This document shows positions 1-12,085 of a stretch of DNA of 64,000 nucleotides, piece by piece. Position 1 is the stretch's first letter; each line of letters opens with the position of its first letter. The DNA is taken from assembly GCF_041381155.1 (NCBI RefSeq), contig NC_091141.1:28021828-28085827 (forward strand), given 5' to 3'. The translations under genes were made by a program, and so were the position numbers. The notes under the pieces were generated by a model. It worked only from the letters and a program-made list of their open reading frames with translations, was not told where the DNA came from and ran no database searches. Source of the stretch: Argopecten irradians (lineage: Eukaryota; Mollusca; Bivalvia; Pectinida; Pectinidae).

Positions 1-48
1 CATCTTTAAATATTGAAACCGAAGTTATGTATTTAGAGTGAAAATCAT

Positions 49-955
49 GGTGACACCCTTATATCCCTACGGCCCAATAGTCTGAAGGCCCGTTAGTCCG
101 AAGCCCCAATAGTCCGAAGGCCAGTTAGTCCGAAAATTAGTAAATATTGCAAGTTATAGAGTTGTTATAATTAACGTATTTTGACGAAAACATTTTTCGG
201 CACTGCTGATCTGACAATTTCTATGGACAGCAAGTTGTCATTTCTTCATGGAGCATTGCCAGGTCAAAATCACATCAAAATAAAAATAAATAGATTAAAA
301 AAAAAATAAAAATAACATCTTACATTTTATAGGATATCTCACAAGCATACATTCTATGGATTATCTTACAAACATGCAAGCTTTAAAATGTCTGATTGTT
401 AGCCTTTTGTACACTGTATTGCATTAGGATTAACATTGCTCAATCAATAAATGATGTATATAATCAAATCTTACCGAAAAATGGCTTTTATTATACCTGT
501 AAACGTCGTTATATTGTACAATATATACATGTATTTAACGACTTCCCCATTCTTTGAATTGTTTATTCTACCCATAATGATGGAAATGGTACGCATAATG
601 ATACATTTTGTTGTTTCATATCATTTTCCGTATCAATTCTATAGTCACATACATGTAAGTCTACCTTAGCAAGTTTACAACAAATCTTTTGCATCAAAAA
701 CTGTAATAAACGTTTGTTTCATTTCAAGTACTGTTCGCATATAAATCCTAATTATATCATCTGTTATTGGACTATCGGACTATTGGGCCTTCGGACTAAC
801 AGGCCTTAGGACTAACAGGCCTTAGGACTAATGGGCCTTCGGACTGACAGGCCTTCGGACTATTGGGCCTTCGGACTAACGGGCCTTAGGACTAATGGGC
901 CTTCAGACTGACAGGCCGTCGGACTATTGGGACGTAGGGATATAAGGCGGTCACC
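49..955. mobile_element. Non-autonomous DNA transposon (MITE-like) with repeat-built inverted ends
   Basis: The ends are inverted copies: the left begins GGTGACACCCTTATATCCCT and the right, reverse-complemented, begins GGTGACCGCCTTATATCCCT. Inside each end lie degenerate tandem copies of a roughly 20-bp word (CGGACTAACAGGCCTT and variants), about four on the left and nine on the right, in opposite orientation. An identical 8-bp direct repeat AAAATCAT flanks the element at 41-48 and 956-963, which marks a target-site duplication. The interior, about 140-765, is AT-rich and has no credible transposase. An 8-bp duplication is typical of hAT or P-type transposases, but the termini do not let me choose. 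Confidence 0.85.
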
Positions 956-1684
956 AAAATCATCCTATACAATAATGATTTAACTCATACTATATAATAA
1001 TAATGATGTTTAATATATAGATACAGTATGTATATATATCTCATCTGTTCCATTCATTGAGGATAGAGTGTATGTAACATGAAAAATCTATATATACATG
1101 CTGTACATTTCATTTGAGGTGAAAGGTTGATGAAAATTCTTAATATAAACCATAAACACTACCAGTAGATACTCACAAGTAACATCATTATTTCGTATGA
1201 TGAACGTAGGAAAATTGTTTCAAAATATTTTAAATGCCAACATTTACTTTGTTTATTTTCAGCCAGCATGTGTCTTATAATTTCACATGTTTTTCATTGT
1301 GCACAAAGTACATGTAAACAGAGTGCCATTTGTAGGCTAGTATATATATATAGATGCAGCTATTTCATAAATGTGTATAGAAAAACAGCATACTACAATT
1401 ACTGACATTAACAAAACATGATCATTCCGTGTTGATAAGTAATGTGACTTTACATAAAGATAATACTTTCAGCTTTGCATATTTTCTTATAATGAATGAT
1501 GTAAATTATTTAACTAAAATTTCAAATATATCAATTGTCGTGAAATACTTTCTTATAAAAACGTAAAAGATTTGATATGTTTTGTGAACAAGGTTTGAAA
1601 GGAAACCAGCATTCTATACAGACTTACAGCCAAACAAACACAGTTGAGATATCCATGTAACATAACTGGTAAACAAGACTCTTT

Positions 1685-3695
1685 TTTGGGACCGATCGGT
1701 CAACAAGATGGTCAACAGGTCACAATCTTGAATTTTGATAATAGGAGATTTCAGAAAAGATGGCGATGACGTCACACAAAGGTACATCCGGGCGCTCAAA
1801 GGTACAACTCCGTATAGCCACACATAAACATAGAGGGAAAACAGCCGCTTGCGATGATTGTTTACATTTTATTGTAATAAATTGTACGACAATCCGAGAA
1901 CTATTGCGTTATTTTAATTATAAAAAGGGTAAATAAATATATTTAACAATAATATTTAGATATAAACATCTGGTATTTATATATTTTACTCCGTTTATAC
2001 TCCATTTTCTACCGCCACGAGAAAAAAACACGGTCGCCATTAGACCTACGTATAAACATTGACAGAAGTTACAAAATTGACAACTGCAAATTAAATTCCA
2101 AGTTTCCCCAAATATTATACTGATATTTCAATAAGCAATTACTGTTTTCTAAGTCTTACTTGGTAAAACACCTTACGATGTGTGATTATGACCAAATTAA
2201 AATTTGCCTTCGTAGATACCCCAAGCGCACTGCAGCCATTACATACAGTACTGCCGAGATCCCGAATTTCGTCATTTTTCATAGTCACAAAATTATGTAT
2301 TCTGGTTAACTTTTTCGTCAGAAATTTTGGAATTTAGTTTATAACATTCAAATGAGTCATTTTATAGTTACTTTTTATCATATTTTTAATCAAAACTTCG
2401 AGTATTTTAGGATTCTCGAAGTCGTGCGCAATGTGTCCTGGTCGGCATTTATAGTAATTACGATCTGCATTGTAGCTATATTCATAAATCTAAATGTAGT
2501 CTATCTAACATGTATTCAAATTATTTAAAAGTAATATCACCTCAATTTGGGACTTCACATAACGGCACATGGAATAAAAGTGATTAAAAATAAAAAAAAA
2601 TAAACTCATGAAATTGAACGATTTCACTATTTTATTTTTCGAGATATCGGCAGCCATACTGTACGTCTACGTACACATACATGTATATCTTCATTTATGT
2701 GTAACGGTGGTTTATACCATTCATTTAAAATAATATATACATGGGAAATAACGAAATATATATATTTTACAAGTACTTATTGAGATATGTGTTGGTAATG
2801 ACGTATAAATATTATTAATTTCCCAACTATCGGCTGTTGCCCGAGGTGATCTACCAGCGAAGCCATGCACGAGCGGCCGTGGTCTGGCCAGGTAGTTCAC
2901 ATTTCGTTATATTTATATTAAATAGTGTTATGAACAGATTTTTCGTGTATAACAAAAATATGATACATTGAAATCATTTATCTATTCATAACTTTTTCAC
3001 AACATGGATTTCTACGTGTGAACAAAAAGCGGGTACGTGTGACGGCCCGGCACCGCTTCGCAAGCTAGCTTCAACACTAAATCTAAACAAATATATTTAG
3101 CAATAAACAATTGTAAATATAAATGTCTGTAACCTCTGAAACAATAAGAAACTATTTTGAAATCAAAATTTGCAAGTATGAAAGTGTATACTTTTGTCAA
3201 AGTATCGATTGTGTAGCAGGGATGTACGTATCTGTTATTGTTTTTGTTAGTCGCCATACCGTGTTTGTACCTTTGAGGACGCGGATGTAAACTTTCTGTG
3301 ACGTCACGCCATCTTTTCTGAAATCTCCTGAAGTTTGTTACCGCTATTATATATCTCAGAAACCACTGAAGCGATCTGTCTCAAATTTTATATGTAGGTC
3401 ACCCTATAGCTAGGAACTTAGTTGTGCATACATATATGTATTGCATTTTGAGACTGATCGGTCGACAAGATGGCCTACAGGTAGCCATTTTGGAATTTGG
3501 GAATTGAAGTTTGTTATTGTTATGTATCTCAGAAAGTACTGAAAGAATCTTTCTCAAATTTCATATGTAGTAATATGAAGTAAAAGTTTGAAAACCAGAG
3601 AAAAGATCCATCTTTCCATTGTCAGACAAAGATCATTTTTTGGTGGGCGCCAAGATCCCTCTGGGATCTAGATCTCTTGTTGTCAAATATCAAGT
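1685..3695 (+). repeat. Interspersed repeat copy, split by a nested element
   Basis: Sequence at about 1685-1742 and 3330-3695 matches the repeat at 25890-26905. Shared words include GATCGGTCAACAAGATGG, TTTGTTACCGCTATT and TCTCAAATTTCATATGTAG, and both copies end in CAAGATCCC-CTGGGATCTC-TTGTT. In the 26-kb copy the two halves are contiguous; here they are separated by the inverted-repeat element at 1743-3329. It encodes no protein. The family looks like a non-autonomous element with internal tandem sub-repeats of unknown class. Confidence 0.7.
1743..3329. mobile_element. Inverted-repeat element of about 1.6 kb nested in another repeat
   Basis: The left arm (1743 to about 1830) starts AGGAGATTTCAGAAAAGATG, and the right arm (about 3245-3329) is its imperfect reverse complement over about 80 bases. 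Both arms include a GTGACGTCA palindromic word. The insertion interrupts a repeat whose uninterrupted form is visible near 26340 and 26490, so the boundaries can be read directly. No clean target-site duplication is visible and no transposase is recognisable. Confidence 0.75.
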
Positions 3696-3699
3696 TCAT

Positions 3700-4716
3700 T
3701 CTACATGTAAATAATATTCCGTTTGCATCACAACATTCCAATCGGAGTCAGGGTTATGATCCTTTCTATCTAATGAGTCCAGTCAAAATAGAAGTGTGTT
3801 AATTTATTTTGAGTTCAGTATTTGTCATTGAGTCACTTTCTGAGTCGATCAAGGGTAAGTGAAAGTAGTGATGTCTGATGCATTTGTTGTGGATAATTTT
3901 GAGTGAAGGTGATGTTAGCTGTGGTATCTGGTGTAGACTATTGAGTCCAATTGAATGGACCTGTGATATTGATATTCTATAAAGATAGTTTAGTGTGAGT
4001 GAACGTATAATACAAAATGTACATGTATATAATGGTACTGATGATAATTAATTATGTAAATCAAAAAAGTGTTGTAACACAGTAAATACTGAACAGAAAA
4101 ATCAAATAAAGGAAATAATATGTCTAATAATTTGCCATAATGTTAGAATTAAATTAAACATAGGTAATCAAATATATCATACATCATATAACAGCACACA
4201 AAGGGTAATTCATCGTATGTTGCTAAAATACATTTTTAAATGTATGCGTCATGTTTCCTCCTGACTTTGTACTCAACATCCCGATATGGCATTTGACAGA
4301 GATGCCTGTCAGGTATATCTATAGTTTACACTTTGTATTAATTAACTAAAGGACATGTAACAAACATTAAGTATGTATTGTACCTGTTATGAAGAGGATT
4401 TTGAATTCATTTTACTGAGACAAAATTTAATCACATCAAGTTAATATAGTTTGGTAGTATATTTTTCAGGTTATTTTTGAAATCAGAAAACACTAAACAA
4501 TTTTTTTTGAACTCTCAGTCTGTAATGTATCTTTTAAAAAACAGCATTAGCACCGACACGATTGTGTGTGGGCAATAAAGTCCTTGTCCATAATCAAAAT
4601 TAGAATCCAGTGTATGCTTAGATTGGAAAAATGTATGTCTTCTTTCCATCATTGTGTTACTAACATGAAAAGATATAATGTTCTGTTTGATTTGAATTCA
4701 CTTCTTGAGTCATTTT
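3700..4716. other. Intergenic DNA, nothing recognised
   Basis: AT-rich sequence with no splice-bounded coding exon, repeat pair or RNA gene that I can support. Confidence 0.4.
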
Positions 4717-4856
4717 ATTCTCAGTTAACATTGCTTGATGTGCAGATTACACTATAATTATGATCATGTATTGAAAACAAAGGACAATTCTCAGTTAACA
4801 TTGCTTGATGTGCAGATTACACTATAATTATGATCATGTATTGAAAACAAAGGACA
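4717..4856 (+). repeat. Perfect 70-bp tandem duplication
   Basis: The block starting ATTCTCAGTTAACATTGCTT at 4717 recurs essentially unchanged at 4787 and ends in AAAACAAAGGACA in both copies. The lack of divergence indicates a recent local duplication or an assembly stutter. Confidence 0.85.
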
Positions 4857-5137
4857 GTTACACATGTAACGAAGTACTAACTCCAAAAATAATAAAATTA
4901 CCAAGTTTCATATTTTGCACAAAATGTCATGTTATTCATATGACATGAAACACATTAGCCTGAGAATTCATGTCAATTTGTGATGAAGATTCATTGCATT
5001 GAAAATACAATGTACATTTGTACCTATGTGGCTGTCATCTTTTGTATTATTATTTTCTAATCGGTGAGTGTTATATTAGGGTAACAGCATGGGAACAGAA
5101 GGTCTAGCAATTGGCAGTCATGCACACTGTTAATCAC

Positions 5138-5773
5138 TAACGTGACGCTACCCAAATTGGAGCACTTTTTGAAGATAATTGTAAAATTTTTCTTATTTGT
5201 GGTTGAATCCAGATTTTTTTCTTAACATTCCACAAATAGATGCTTTTATTATTAATTTCATGATTTGTTTACTTGTCAGCAGTGCATATATTTATAAATG
5301 CAGAGCTTGGAATCATGCTCGGTCCAGCCCTGTGTTTCAGCAGGTTTGAGTACCCAAAATGGAACACCTCCTAAATAAAGTTTGATTAATAAATGCCCAG
5401 GCATGATAAAAAATGTTTGAATTCATTAAAAGAAAGTTCAAACATTTTTTAGTTTATTCAAGTCACATGTCTTTCAAAAATATTCCATTCAGCATTTATT
5501 TTTCTTATTTTAAAATATATGGTGTTTTTAGGGTTGTCGCACGACGTCGTTTCCCGGAGTTTTTCAAAATTTCATTATTTTCATTTTTAAATACAGATAA
5601 TAAGCAACTGGAAAGAAAATGACATATTAAAATTGTCACAGTTATTAGTCAGCACCTTAATTTTTGTTCAAGACTGTTATTGTTAGTTTAGATTGTAAAC
5701 TGAAAATTCTGTATAACATATTTTAAAAGTGTTTCATTTTGGGTAGCGTTCCAAATTGGGTAGCGTCACGTTA
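5138..5773. mobile_element. MITE with TAACGTGACGCTACCC inverted ends
   Basis: The left end TAACGTGACGCTACCCAAAT and the right end (reverse complement TAACGTGACGCTACCCAATT) form inverted repeats of about 22 bases. A subterminal word, TACCCAAAATGGAACAC (near 5350), resembles the inner part of the right end. No protein is encoded. The flanking dinucleotide AC may be a short target duplication, but this is weak. Confidence 0.75.
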
Positions 5774-6511
5774 ACTACTTTTTGTAACTAACTAAAAATG
5801 ATAAGCATAATTGTTAGTATTAATGTTAAATATTCATTGTTATATTACAGCGGATGTTCTGAGCATGTGAGTATGGTAATGATGTATAACAATTGTGACA
5901 GTGTAATTGTCAATCAAATAATGTTAACAAGTATAATTACATACATCAGATATAATTAACTTTAGAAACTTAACCTAAAATGTTGTTTATTTAATGTTTA
6001 TGTATCTTATGAAATATATCTAATCTATCATTATTCTTTTGTGTATGATACTTTAAGTGTCCTCACGATATAGAGCTGTCGAAAAGCCAAAGGTGTGTTA
6101 ACGGATATCATGTTCGATGCATATTATTTGTTTTGTGTTTGATATTTATAAGATATTTCTTGATTCCGAAATAATGTAAATAAGTAATTTGTACAAATTA
6201 TTCATATTTTAATTATCATATGTGCATACTTATTTGAATCATCAAGAATGATACATTATAATTAGTTTTCTATCTGATCATTTTTGGATTTGTGTTATTT
6301 TATATTTGTGAGTTATTGTATATTACTATATAAGGAGAATGGCTATTATTTAAGACATATACACACCTATAGTAGCTTGTATTCCTGAGCGAAGGTATAG
6401 CTTTAGTTTTGCTATGTGTAATGCCATTTCATAATTCATTATACACATACAACTGGATATGGATAAATGTCTCCATTCTATAACAAATATATATAGAAAT
6501 AACGAAAGTTA

Positions 6512-6615
6512 ACGAAATAACAAAGATTTCATGGAATGGGTGTGATCGAACACCATGTACTACAAATAAGACGAAATAACAAAGATTTCATGGAATGGGT
6601 GTGATCGAACACCAT
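6512..6615 (+). repeat. Two direct copies of a 45-bp block, 59 bp apart
   Basis: CGAAATAACAAAGATTTCAT and the following bases through GTGATCGAACACCAT occur at 6512-6556 and again at 6571-6615 with no visible mismatch. Confidence 0.8.
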
Positions 6616-6770
6616 CATGCATGTAATGATTTCACTAGTCCTGTGTACAATCACAATATCAAAGTCTTTTCTATCATAGGTCGTTCTCGTTATGGCTCTG
6701 GAAAAAAACCTGATAATTGAGAATCAATTTAAATCAAGGTAGACAAGTCTCTTAATCAATAATGTTTTTA

Positions 6771-6943
6771 GATTCTGTGTGGCGACACGACCTTACACAG
6801 ATTCTGTGTGGCGACACGACCTTACACAGATTCTCTGTGGCGACACGACCTTACACAGATTCTCTGTGGCGACACGACCTTACACAGATTCTCTGTGGCG
6901 ACACGACCTTACACAGATTCTCTGTGGCGACACGACCTTACAC
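6771..6943 (+). repeat. 29-bp minisatellite, six copies
   Basis: Unit starts lie at 6771, 6800, 6829, 6858, 6887 and 6916. The core is GATTCT(G/C)TGTGGCGACACG followed by ACCTTACACA. The first two units carry GTGTGG and the last four CTGTGG, so the later units were probably expanded from one variant. The array is much more GC-rich than its surroundings. A short open frame over it follows from the repeat and is not a gene. Confidence 0.92.
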
Positions 6944-6944
6944 C

Positions 6945-8250
6945 TTTTATCGACATAAATTAACTTTGTGTGCTATATACACTAGTAGATAACACGACTG
7001 GAGAGCGGATCTTCCAGGTACATTGTATAGCCATTATGGTCTGAAGAGATTGTGTATATTGATTTTATCTTATGATTTATGTTATGATTTTGATGCAATT
7101 TGTCGACAGCATAAACTACATGTAGTTATCCAAGACTTGAATTAATTAAAAAGTCTTTAATGTAGCAGTAGGTTGGTTAATTATATTTATCATATTCCTG
7201 TGCCTACTTTTACACCATGTGATATATGATTGGTTTATTTGAGACCGCTATTAAATATGTCTCTGCGATGTTATAAACGATCTTTCATATATACCTGCTT
7301 AGATCATGTCATAACTTGTACTGTAGATTTCTGATCTGTTGGTTTTAACGGATACTTGTATGTCATATACAGAAATCATTGATATAAAGCTTTCATTTAT
7401 ATGAATCCTTTCACAGTTTATCGTTATTGACCCTTTGGGTTTCATTGTCGTTTGGATGTTTGTATGTACAGGAATGTAAAAAAAATCCGTTGATATATAG
7501 ATGCGTTCACTCTCCGGTTTATATCCGATATTTATATTACTGTACATTGTTGTATCCACAATATGTCGGTACCTGTGCCTTTCCTGGTGTAACTACAACG
7601 TTACGTCGAGTAAAATGTTTGAAATCAATTCCTAGTGTTGTGATGTTATTTATCGTAAATCTTTACTAGAACGCCTTTCACGTTCGTTAAAAAAACAAAC
7701 AAAGAACAACAACACAGAAACAATACCAGTCTACATTTCGCAGCATTGTTGGTGAATGTTAGAGCATTTAATTGCGTTATCCGCTCCATAGACATGTAGC
7801 CTATATAGTGATGTCCGGAATATGGAAAATCCCCCGGTTTCGAGTCGAAATCATAATAAACCATTGTGTAGACACATTTTATGAAATAAAAATAGGTTTC
7901 TAGGCGATTTTGAGTTTTTCTGTGTATTATGCAGACGATCAAAAAGTCATGTAGTTGTAGTTGGCTAGTAAATTGTATAACTTTCTAAGCATGGTACGTC
8001 ATTAAATGATCATGGCTGTTAATAGTACAAATTAAATACAAACATTTAAGTCTTTGTATATTGTAGACAGCCTGTTATGCAGTACGAATACCGACAAAAT
8101 AATAAAACCCGGGTCGGGTAAAAAATGGCGATGATAAAGAAACTTCTCTGAACGACTACTATGACAACCATGCGTTTCAAAAGAGTAAGAAGAAAGTGAT
8201 GACCAAATGGTGTTAGGATGGGAGTACATGTACAGTCTGGTTTTTGGCGT
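6945..8250. other. Intergenic DNA, nothing recognised
   Basis: Short open frames occur on both strands (for example about 7430-7670 and 7650-7940), but none shows a domain, splice structure or biased codon use. I see no gene here. Confidence 0.4.
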
Positions 8251-8376
8251 TATGTAAGGATTGACTTGAATAGATTTTTTATGATATGGAGATATAAACA
8301 CAAAAATCTGAGAGTACACTAAGATTTTTGTGTTATATCTCCATAGCATAAAAAACTATTCAAATTAATCCTTATA
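8251..8376. repeat. Near-palindromic hairpin MITE
   Basis: The left arm 8251-8309 and right arm 8322-8376 are inverted copies over about 55 bases (left inner end AACACAAAAATCT, right inner start AGATTTTTGTGTT), with a loop of about 12 bases. This is the shape of a folded-back miniature element. Downstream, 8440-8700 carries two diverged copies of a TATGAAATCATT to CAGCCAATCAGA segment. Confidence 0.8.
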
Positions 8377-8861
8377 ATTCAATTTACTAAAGATAATCTC
8401 TTCAATATTCCAAATTCATTTTGAGACTCTTTTGTCTATGAAATCATTACGCCGTCATCTCAGCCAATCAGAAGCAACGTTACAAACGGCGACGCCAGTT
8501 TTTCCTTTGTTAGCTGATAAAGTAAATGTTTAAGCCAATGTAATGCTCGTAACAAGCAAAATTGAATTATAGCTTCGTAACATAACAGTATTTAAGTTTA
8601 TTATGGACCAATTTTATGAAAGGCTCTTCTTTTCCTTCTATGAAATCATTTCATCGTTGTTTCAGCCAATCAGAGACAGCTTAACAAACTACGACGTCAT
8701 TTTATATATTATGATATGATATTATGGGTCAATGACACCACGAATGTATCCATTACAATTCGCTTGAAGAAGGATAACTCCAGCTGCATTGTACGACTTG
8801 CTTACCTTTCGAACATAGGCATCTGTTGGAATTATCATACAATCTATCAATTCTTTATAGC

Positions 8862-9219
8862 TCTTTTTCAATTATATATCATTTCACCAGCAATGTAAAC
8901 AGAACAGAAGCAATAACATGATCAAATATAAGGTTTATACTGGGTGCTGGCCCACTCTCCTCAGTTCAAGGGACTGTTTATATAATTACATGTACAATGT
9001 GCGTTAGTACGGCAAGGCAAGTTACTTTTTATAGCGAAAATCTTTTTCAATTATATATCATTTCACCAGCAATGTAAACAGAACAGAAGCAATAACATGA
9101 TCAAATATAAGGTTTATACTGGGTGCTGGCCCACTCTCCTCAGTTCAAGGGACTGTTTATATAATTACATGTACAATGTGCGTTAGTACGGCAAGGCAAG
9201 TTACTTTTTGTACCGAAAA
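8862..9219 (+). repeat. 179-bp tandem duplication
   Basis: The segment beginning TCTTTTTCAATTATATATCA at 8862 recurs at 9041 nearly unchanged. Its right end contains CGTTAGTACGGCAAGGCAAG, the terminal sequence of the adjacent MITE at 9179-9483. The duplication therefore copied one transposon end together with its left flank. Confidence 0.85.
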
Positions 9220-9483
9220 TCTAATTCCGATATTGGGAATTATATTTCCCGATATCGGAAATTCTATAGCCGATATCGAAAATAGGATTTCCCATATCAG
9301 AATTAAAATTTCTGATATGGAAAATTGTTTTCTAATTCCTGATATAAAAAATAGAATTTCTGATATCGGAATTAGAATATCTGATAACGGAATTTTAAAG
9401 ATTTTCGATATCGGAATTAAAATTCCCGATAATTGAAATTTAATTAACAGAATAAAAAGTAACTTGGCTTGTCATACGTTAAT
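9179..9483. mobile_element. MITE with a GATATC-rich repeat core
   Basis: The left end GCGTTAGTACGGCAAGGCAA and the right end (reverse complement CATTAACGTATGACAAGCCA) both lead into AGTTACTTTTT and form imperfect inverted repeats. Between them, 9225-9435 consists of about ten degenerate copies of an 18-20 bp word built on the palindrome (C)CGATATCGG(AATT). An open frame across the core encodes a repetitive Ile/Asp-rich peptide that simply mirrors the DNA repeat. Confidence 0.75.
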
Positions 9484-10655
9484 GGAGCTCGATCATTTGA
9501 ATAGCAATTTAACGAAATGGAGAGTCTCCACAGACCTAGTTTGAGGTGTTCCAGATAAAAGTTCGAGGGAGAATACCTGATTATTCTAAAATAAATACTG
9601 AAGAGTTGGGGATGGGGTGGTTCTGAAGTTCCAATCGTGTACCTGACAATGATTTAATCAAATATTCTTACTTACGGGTATTGCGGCGTGATCTAATTTT
9701 ACTATCTGTAATGGGAACATTGTTTAAATCAGACGCATTAGAAGCTTTTACAGAAGTAAAGAAATATATTTTTTTAGATTGTAAATCTTTATTGGTTCCA
9801 AACTAACCGCGCCTCAATCAGCAGGAGAAAAACGTTTGCTATCTTATATACATTTTGTACAAAGTGTGTGATATCTGTCCAGGGTATCGTTCATTGAATT
9901 TTGTAGAGTCTATTGGTTTATGGAGTTTTTCTCTTACATACTGCAGGCACATGTATTATACACAGTAATAGTTGCATTTATAACTGCACGTCTTTGTTTC
10001 TTTAAAATTAAAAAAATCGATAAAGGACGTCAATTTTATGTAATCGTCACCTACATGTACGTGCGTGTGTTGTGTCTATTGTGTCTACACAATGTCGTAC
10101 AGACAACCAACTTATACGCACCGAGAAACCTGCTAAGGTTTATGCGGTTAGTGTAGCCGTACGTTCTAGTTTGTTACCCCAATGGGAGCGATTGGGGGAT
10201 CATGTCAAAATCGTTTATATTAATAGTGCAGATATTCCTTTTGTTTTTAATAGATTCGAATGATATTACCAGATTTATAAACCACTAGAATAATATTGTA
10301 ACATATGAACATATTCTAAGTGGTTACAGGAAAATGTTCCGTTTACACTACAACTGAATAGACATTTCGCAATTGCCAATTATCTGATTTTGAGAAAGGC
10401 ATATCAATGCATAAGTTGGTATCTATTAGACGCTTGATAAAGCTAGTGCTGAAGTTCGTTCTATTCAAACGCACATGTGATATCCGACATGAAGTGAAAC
10501 CCAATGTTTATTTACGCTTCAAGTCACATGACATTTACACACACGAATACGGGAAGAGTTGTGAATGAGTAACAGCCACTACCAGACCAGACGAAAACAC
10601 AAGTTTGAGCTGAGATAGGAGGTGTGTCTATTTTTGCTTGAGGTCATTAGCAAGC
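9484..10655. other. Intergenic DNA, nothing recognised
   Basis: No coding exon, repeat pair or RNA gene is visible apart from short chance open frames. Confidence 0.35.
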
Positions 10656-10680
10656 ATGGATATTTTCACCGAAGGTACAG
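10656..10680 (+). CDS. Candidate first coding exon of the downstream nuclear receptor
   Basis: An ATG in strong initiation context (AAGCATGG, A at -3 and G at +4) opens an eight-codon frame, MDIFTEGT, that ends ACAG|GTAACA, a plausible splice donor, with one base left over (phase 1). The acceptor at 28877/28878 (TTGCAG|ACATC) needs exactly one leading base, and G+AC restores the Asp seen in the genomic reading of that exon. Joined to the receptor exons, the total is 1344 coding bases, or 447 residues. The intron would be about 18 kb. This is an inference from phase, start context and acidic N-terminal character; chance phase agreement is one in three. Confidence 0.35.
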
Positions 10681-11543
10681 GTAACATAAATATATTAATT
10701 AGAATCTCTATATCGATTTTATAACACTACATGAGCCTGCTAATACCGTGCCAATACTGTGGGGTTCCAGGTTAGCGGACACTATATCTCAAAGATAACC
10801 TATTTTAACGTTAGTGATGTAAGAACGTTTGAGAAATAATGCCTTTTTAGCATTAGTGGTACAAGAGGGTTCTTTTGTCGCATATGTATGGGCGTGTCTC
10901 ATTGCTTTTCAGTACTCTTGTACTCAATTTAACTATACATTTGTATCTATTCTATAAAACTTTTCCAGTCAAGCATACAGGTTTCACCATGTATTGACTT
11001 ATCAGTAGTGTGGCTTAGGTATATAACATACCGAATGTTTTATAAATTATGTAATTTTGTGCATGCCTTATATAATATAAGTTGGATATACATGTATGTT
11101 AATTATACGTTGATAATGAAAATGATGCAGACGTCGACGCTTGTGATCTTTACACGATACGACACACGTCATCAGAGTTAATCCCTCCCAGCATATCTAT
11201 ACATTGTAAAGTACAGAGCTGTCTTAGAACTAGAACTGTGAAACATTCATTGCATTGATTCTATTGGATAATAAAATATCTAATGAAGATAATATGATGT
11301 ACCTCACAAGTTCTTCATTACACAGGTTTGTATATTCTACGTAATGTATGGCCTGCTCCAATATTAATTATTGATAATATCTTCATGTATGTTATTGATG
11401 CCAGGTCCTGTTCGTAAATGATACGACATATTTCCTGTTACAACTGCACGTGTTTTATACAGTAATGCCCGTTATATATAACCACGATAAAATTTTAGTT
11501 AGAATCCCTAGCCTAGCCCATGTTTGTGTCGATTTGGTTGGAT
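10681..11543. other. Non-coding DNA, possibly receptor 5' intron
   Basis: No exon or repeat structure recognised. Confidence 0.3.
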
Positions 11544-11665
11544 CACAGGCGTTTGACTCCATAGATACTTTTCTCTCTCTATATACGTAATACCTTGACA
11601 AAGTAATTACACCTACATAATGTAAAGTATAGAGAGAAAAATGTCTATAAAGTCAAACGCCTGTG
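11544..11665. mobile_element. Short MITE with CACAGGCGTTTGACT ends
   Basis: Arms of about 38 bases are inverted: the left begins CACAGGCGTTTGACTCCATA and the right ends AGTCAAACGCCTGTG, with TCTCTCTATA facing TATAGAGAGA further in. GGTTGGA occurs on both outer flanks, sharing a base with the element end on the right, and may be a target duplication. Confidence 0.8.
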
Positions 11666-12085
11666 GTTGGACAAATTACGTTCAGTGGTTGACGCTGTGA
11701 CGTTCTGATGAGCCAGACACGGTGCTATTCAGAAATTCAATAAAGTCCGACATGAATGGAGGTAAACTTATTTTCTATTTAGAAACTTTGAGATAGATTT
11801 GAGTTATTTAAGATAAACTCTAATTCTTCTCTTATCTATTTTGAATGGGCATACTTTACATTGTAGTGATGTGCATACTGGTCGGCCTGAACACCCCTAT
11901 CAACCTTCCTATATATAGATAGTGGTAACCCGTATTGCCTTATAATACCATAACATTAGACAGATTAAGAAACTTTGACACGACGTGGACGAGTGTCGTA
12001 TTGACCATGACCTTGCACTATAGGTCCTGGTTGACCACAGTGTTTATATATACACACACGTACAGCTGATTCACGCCTGTGGTAA

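Noticed and set aside
451..669. 72-codon open frame
   Set aside because: Lies inside the MITE interior; AT-rich codons and no domain.
9176..9436. 86-codon open frame with an Ile/Asp repeat peptide
   Set aside because: The peptide repeat merely mirrors the GATATC DNA repeats of the element core.
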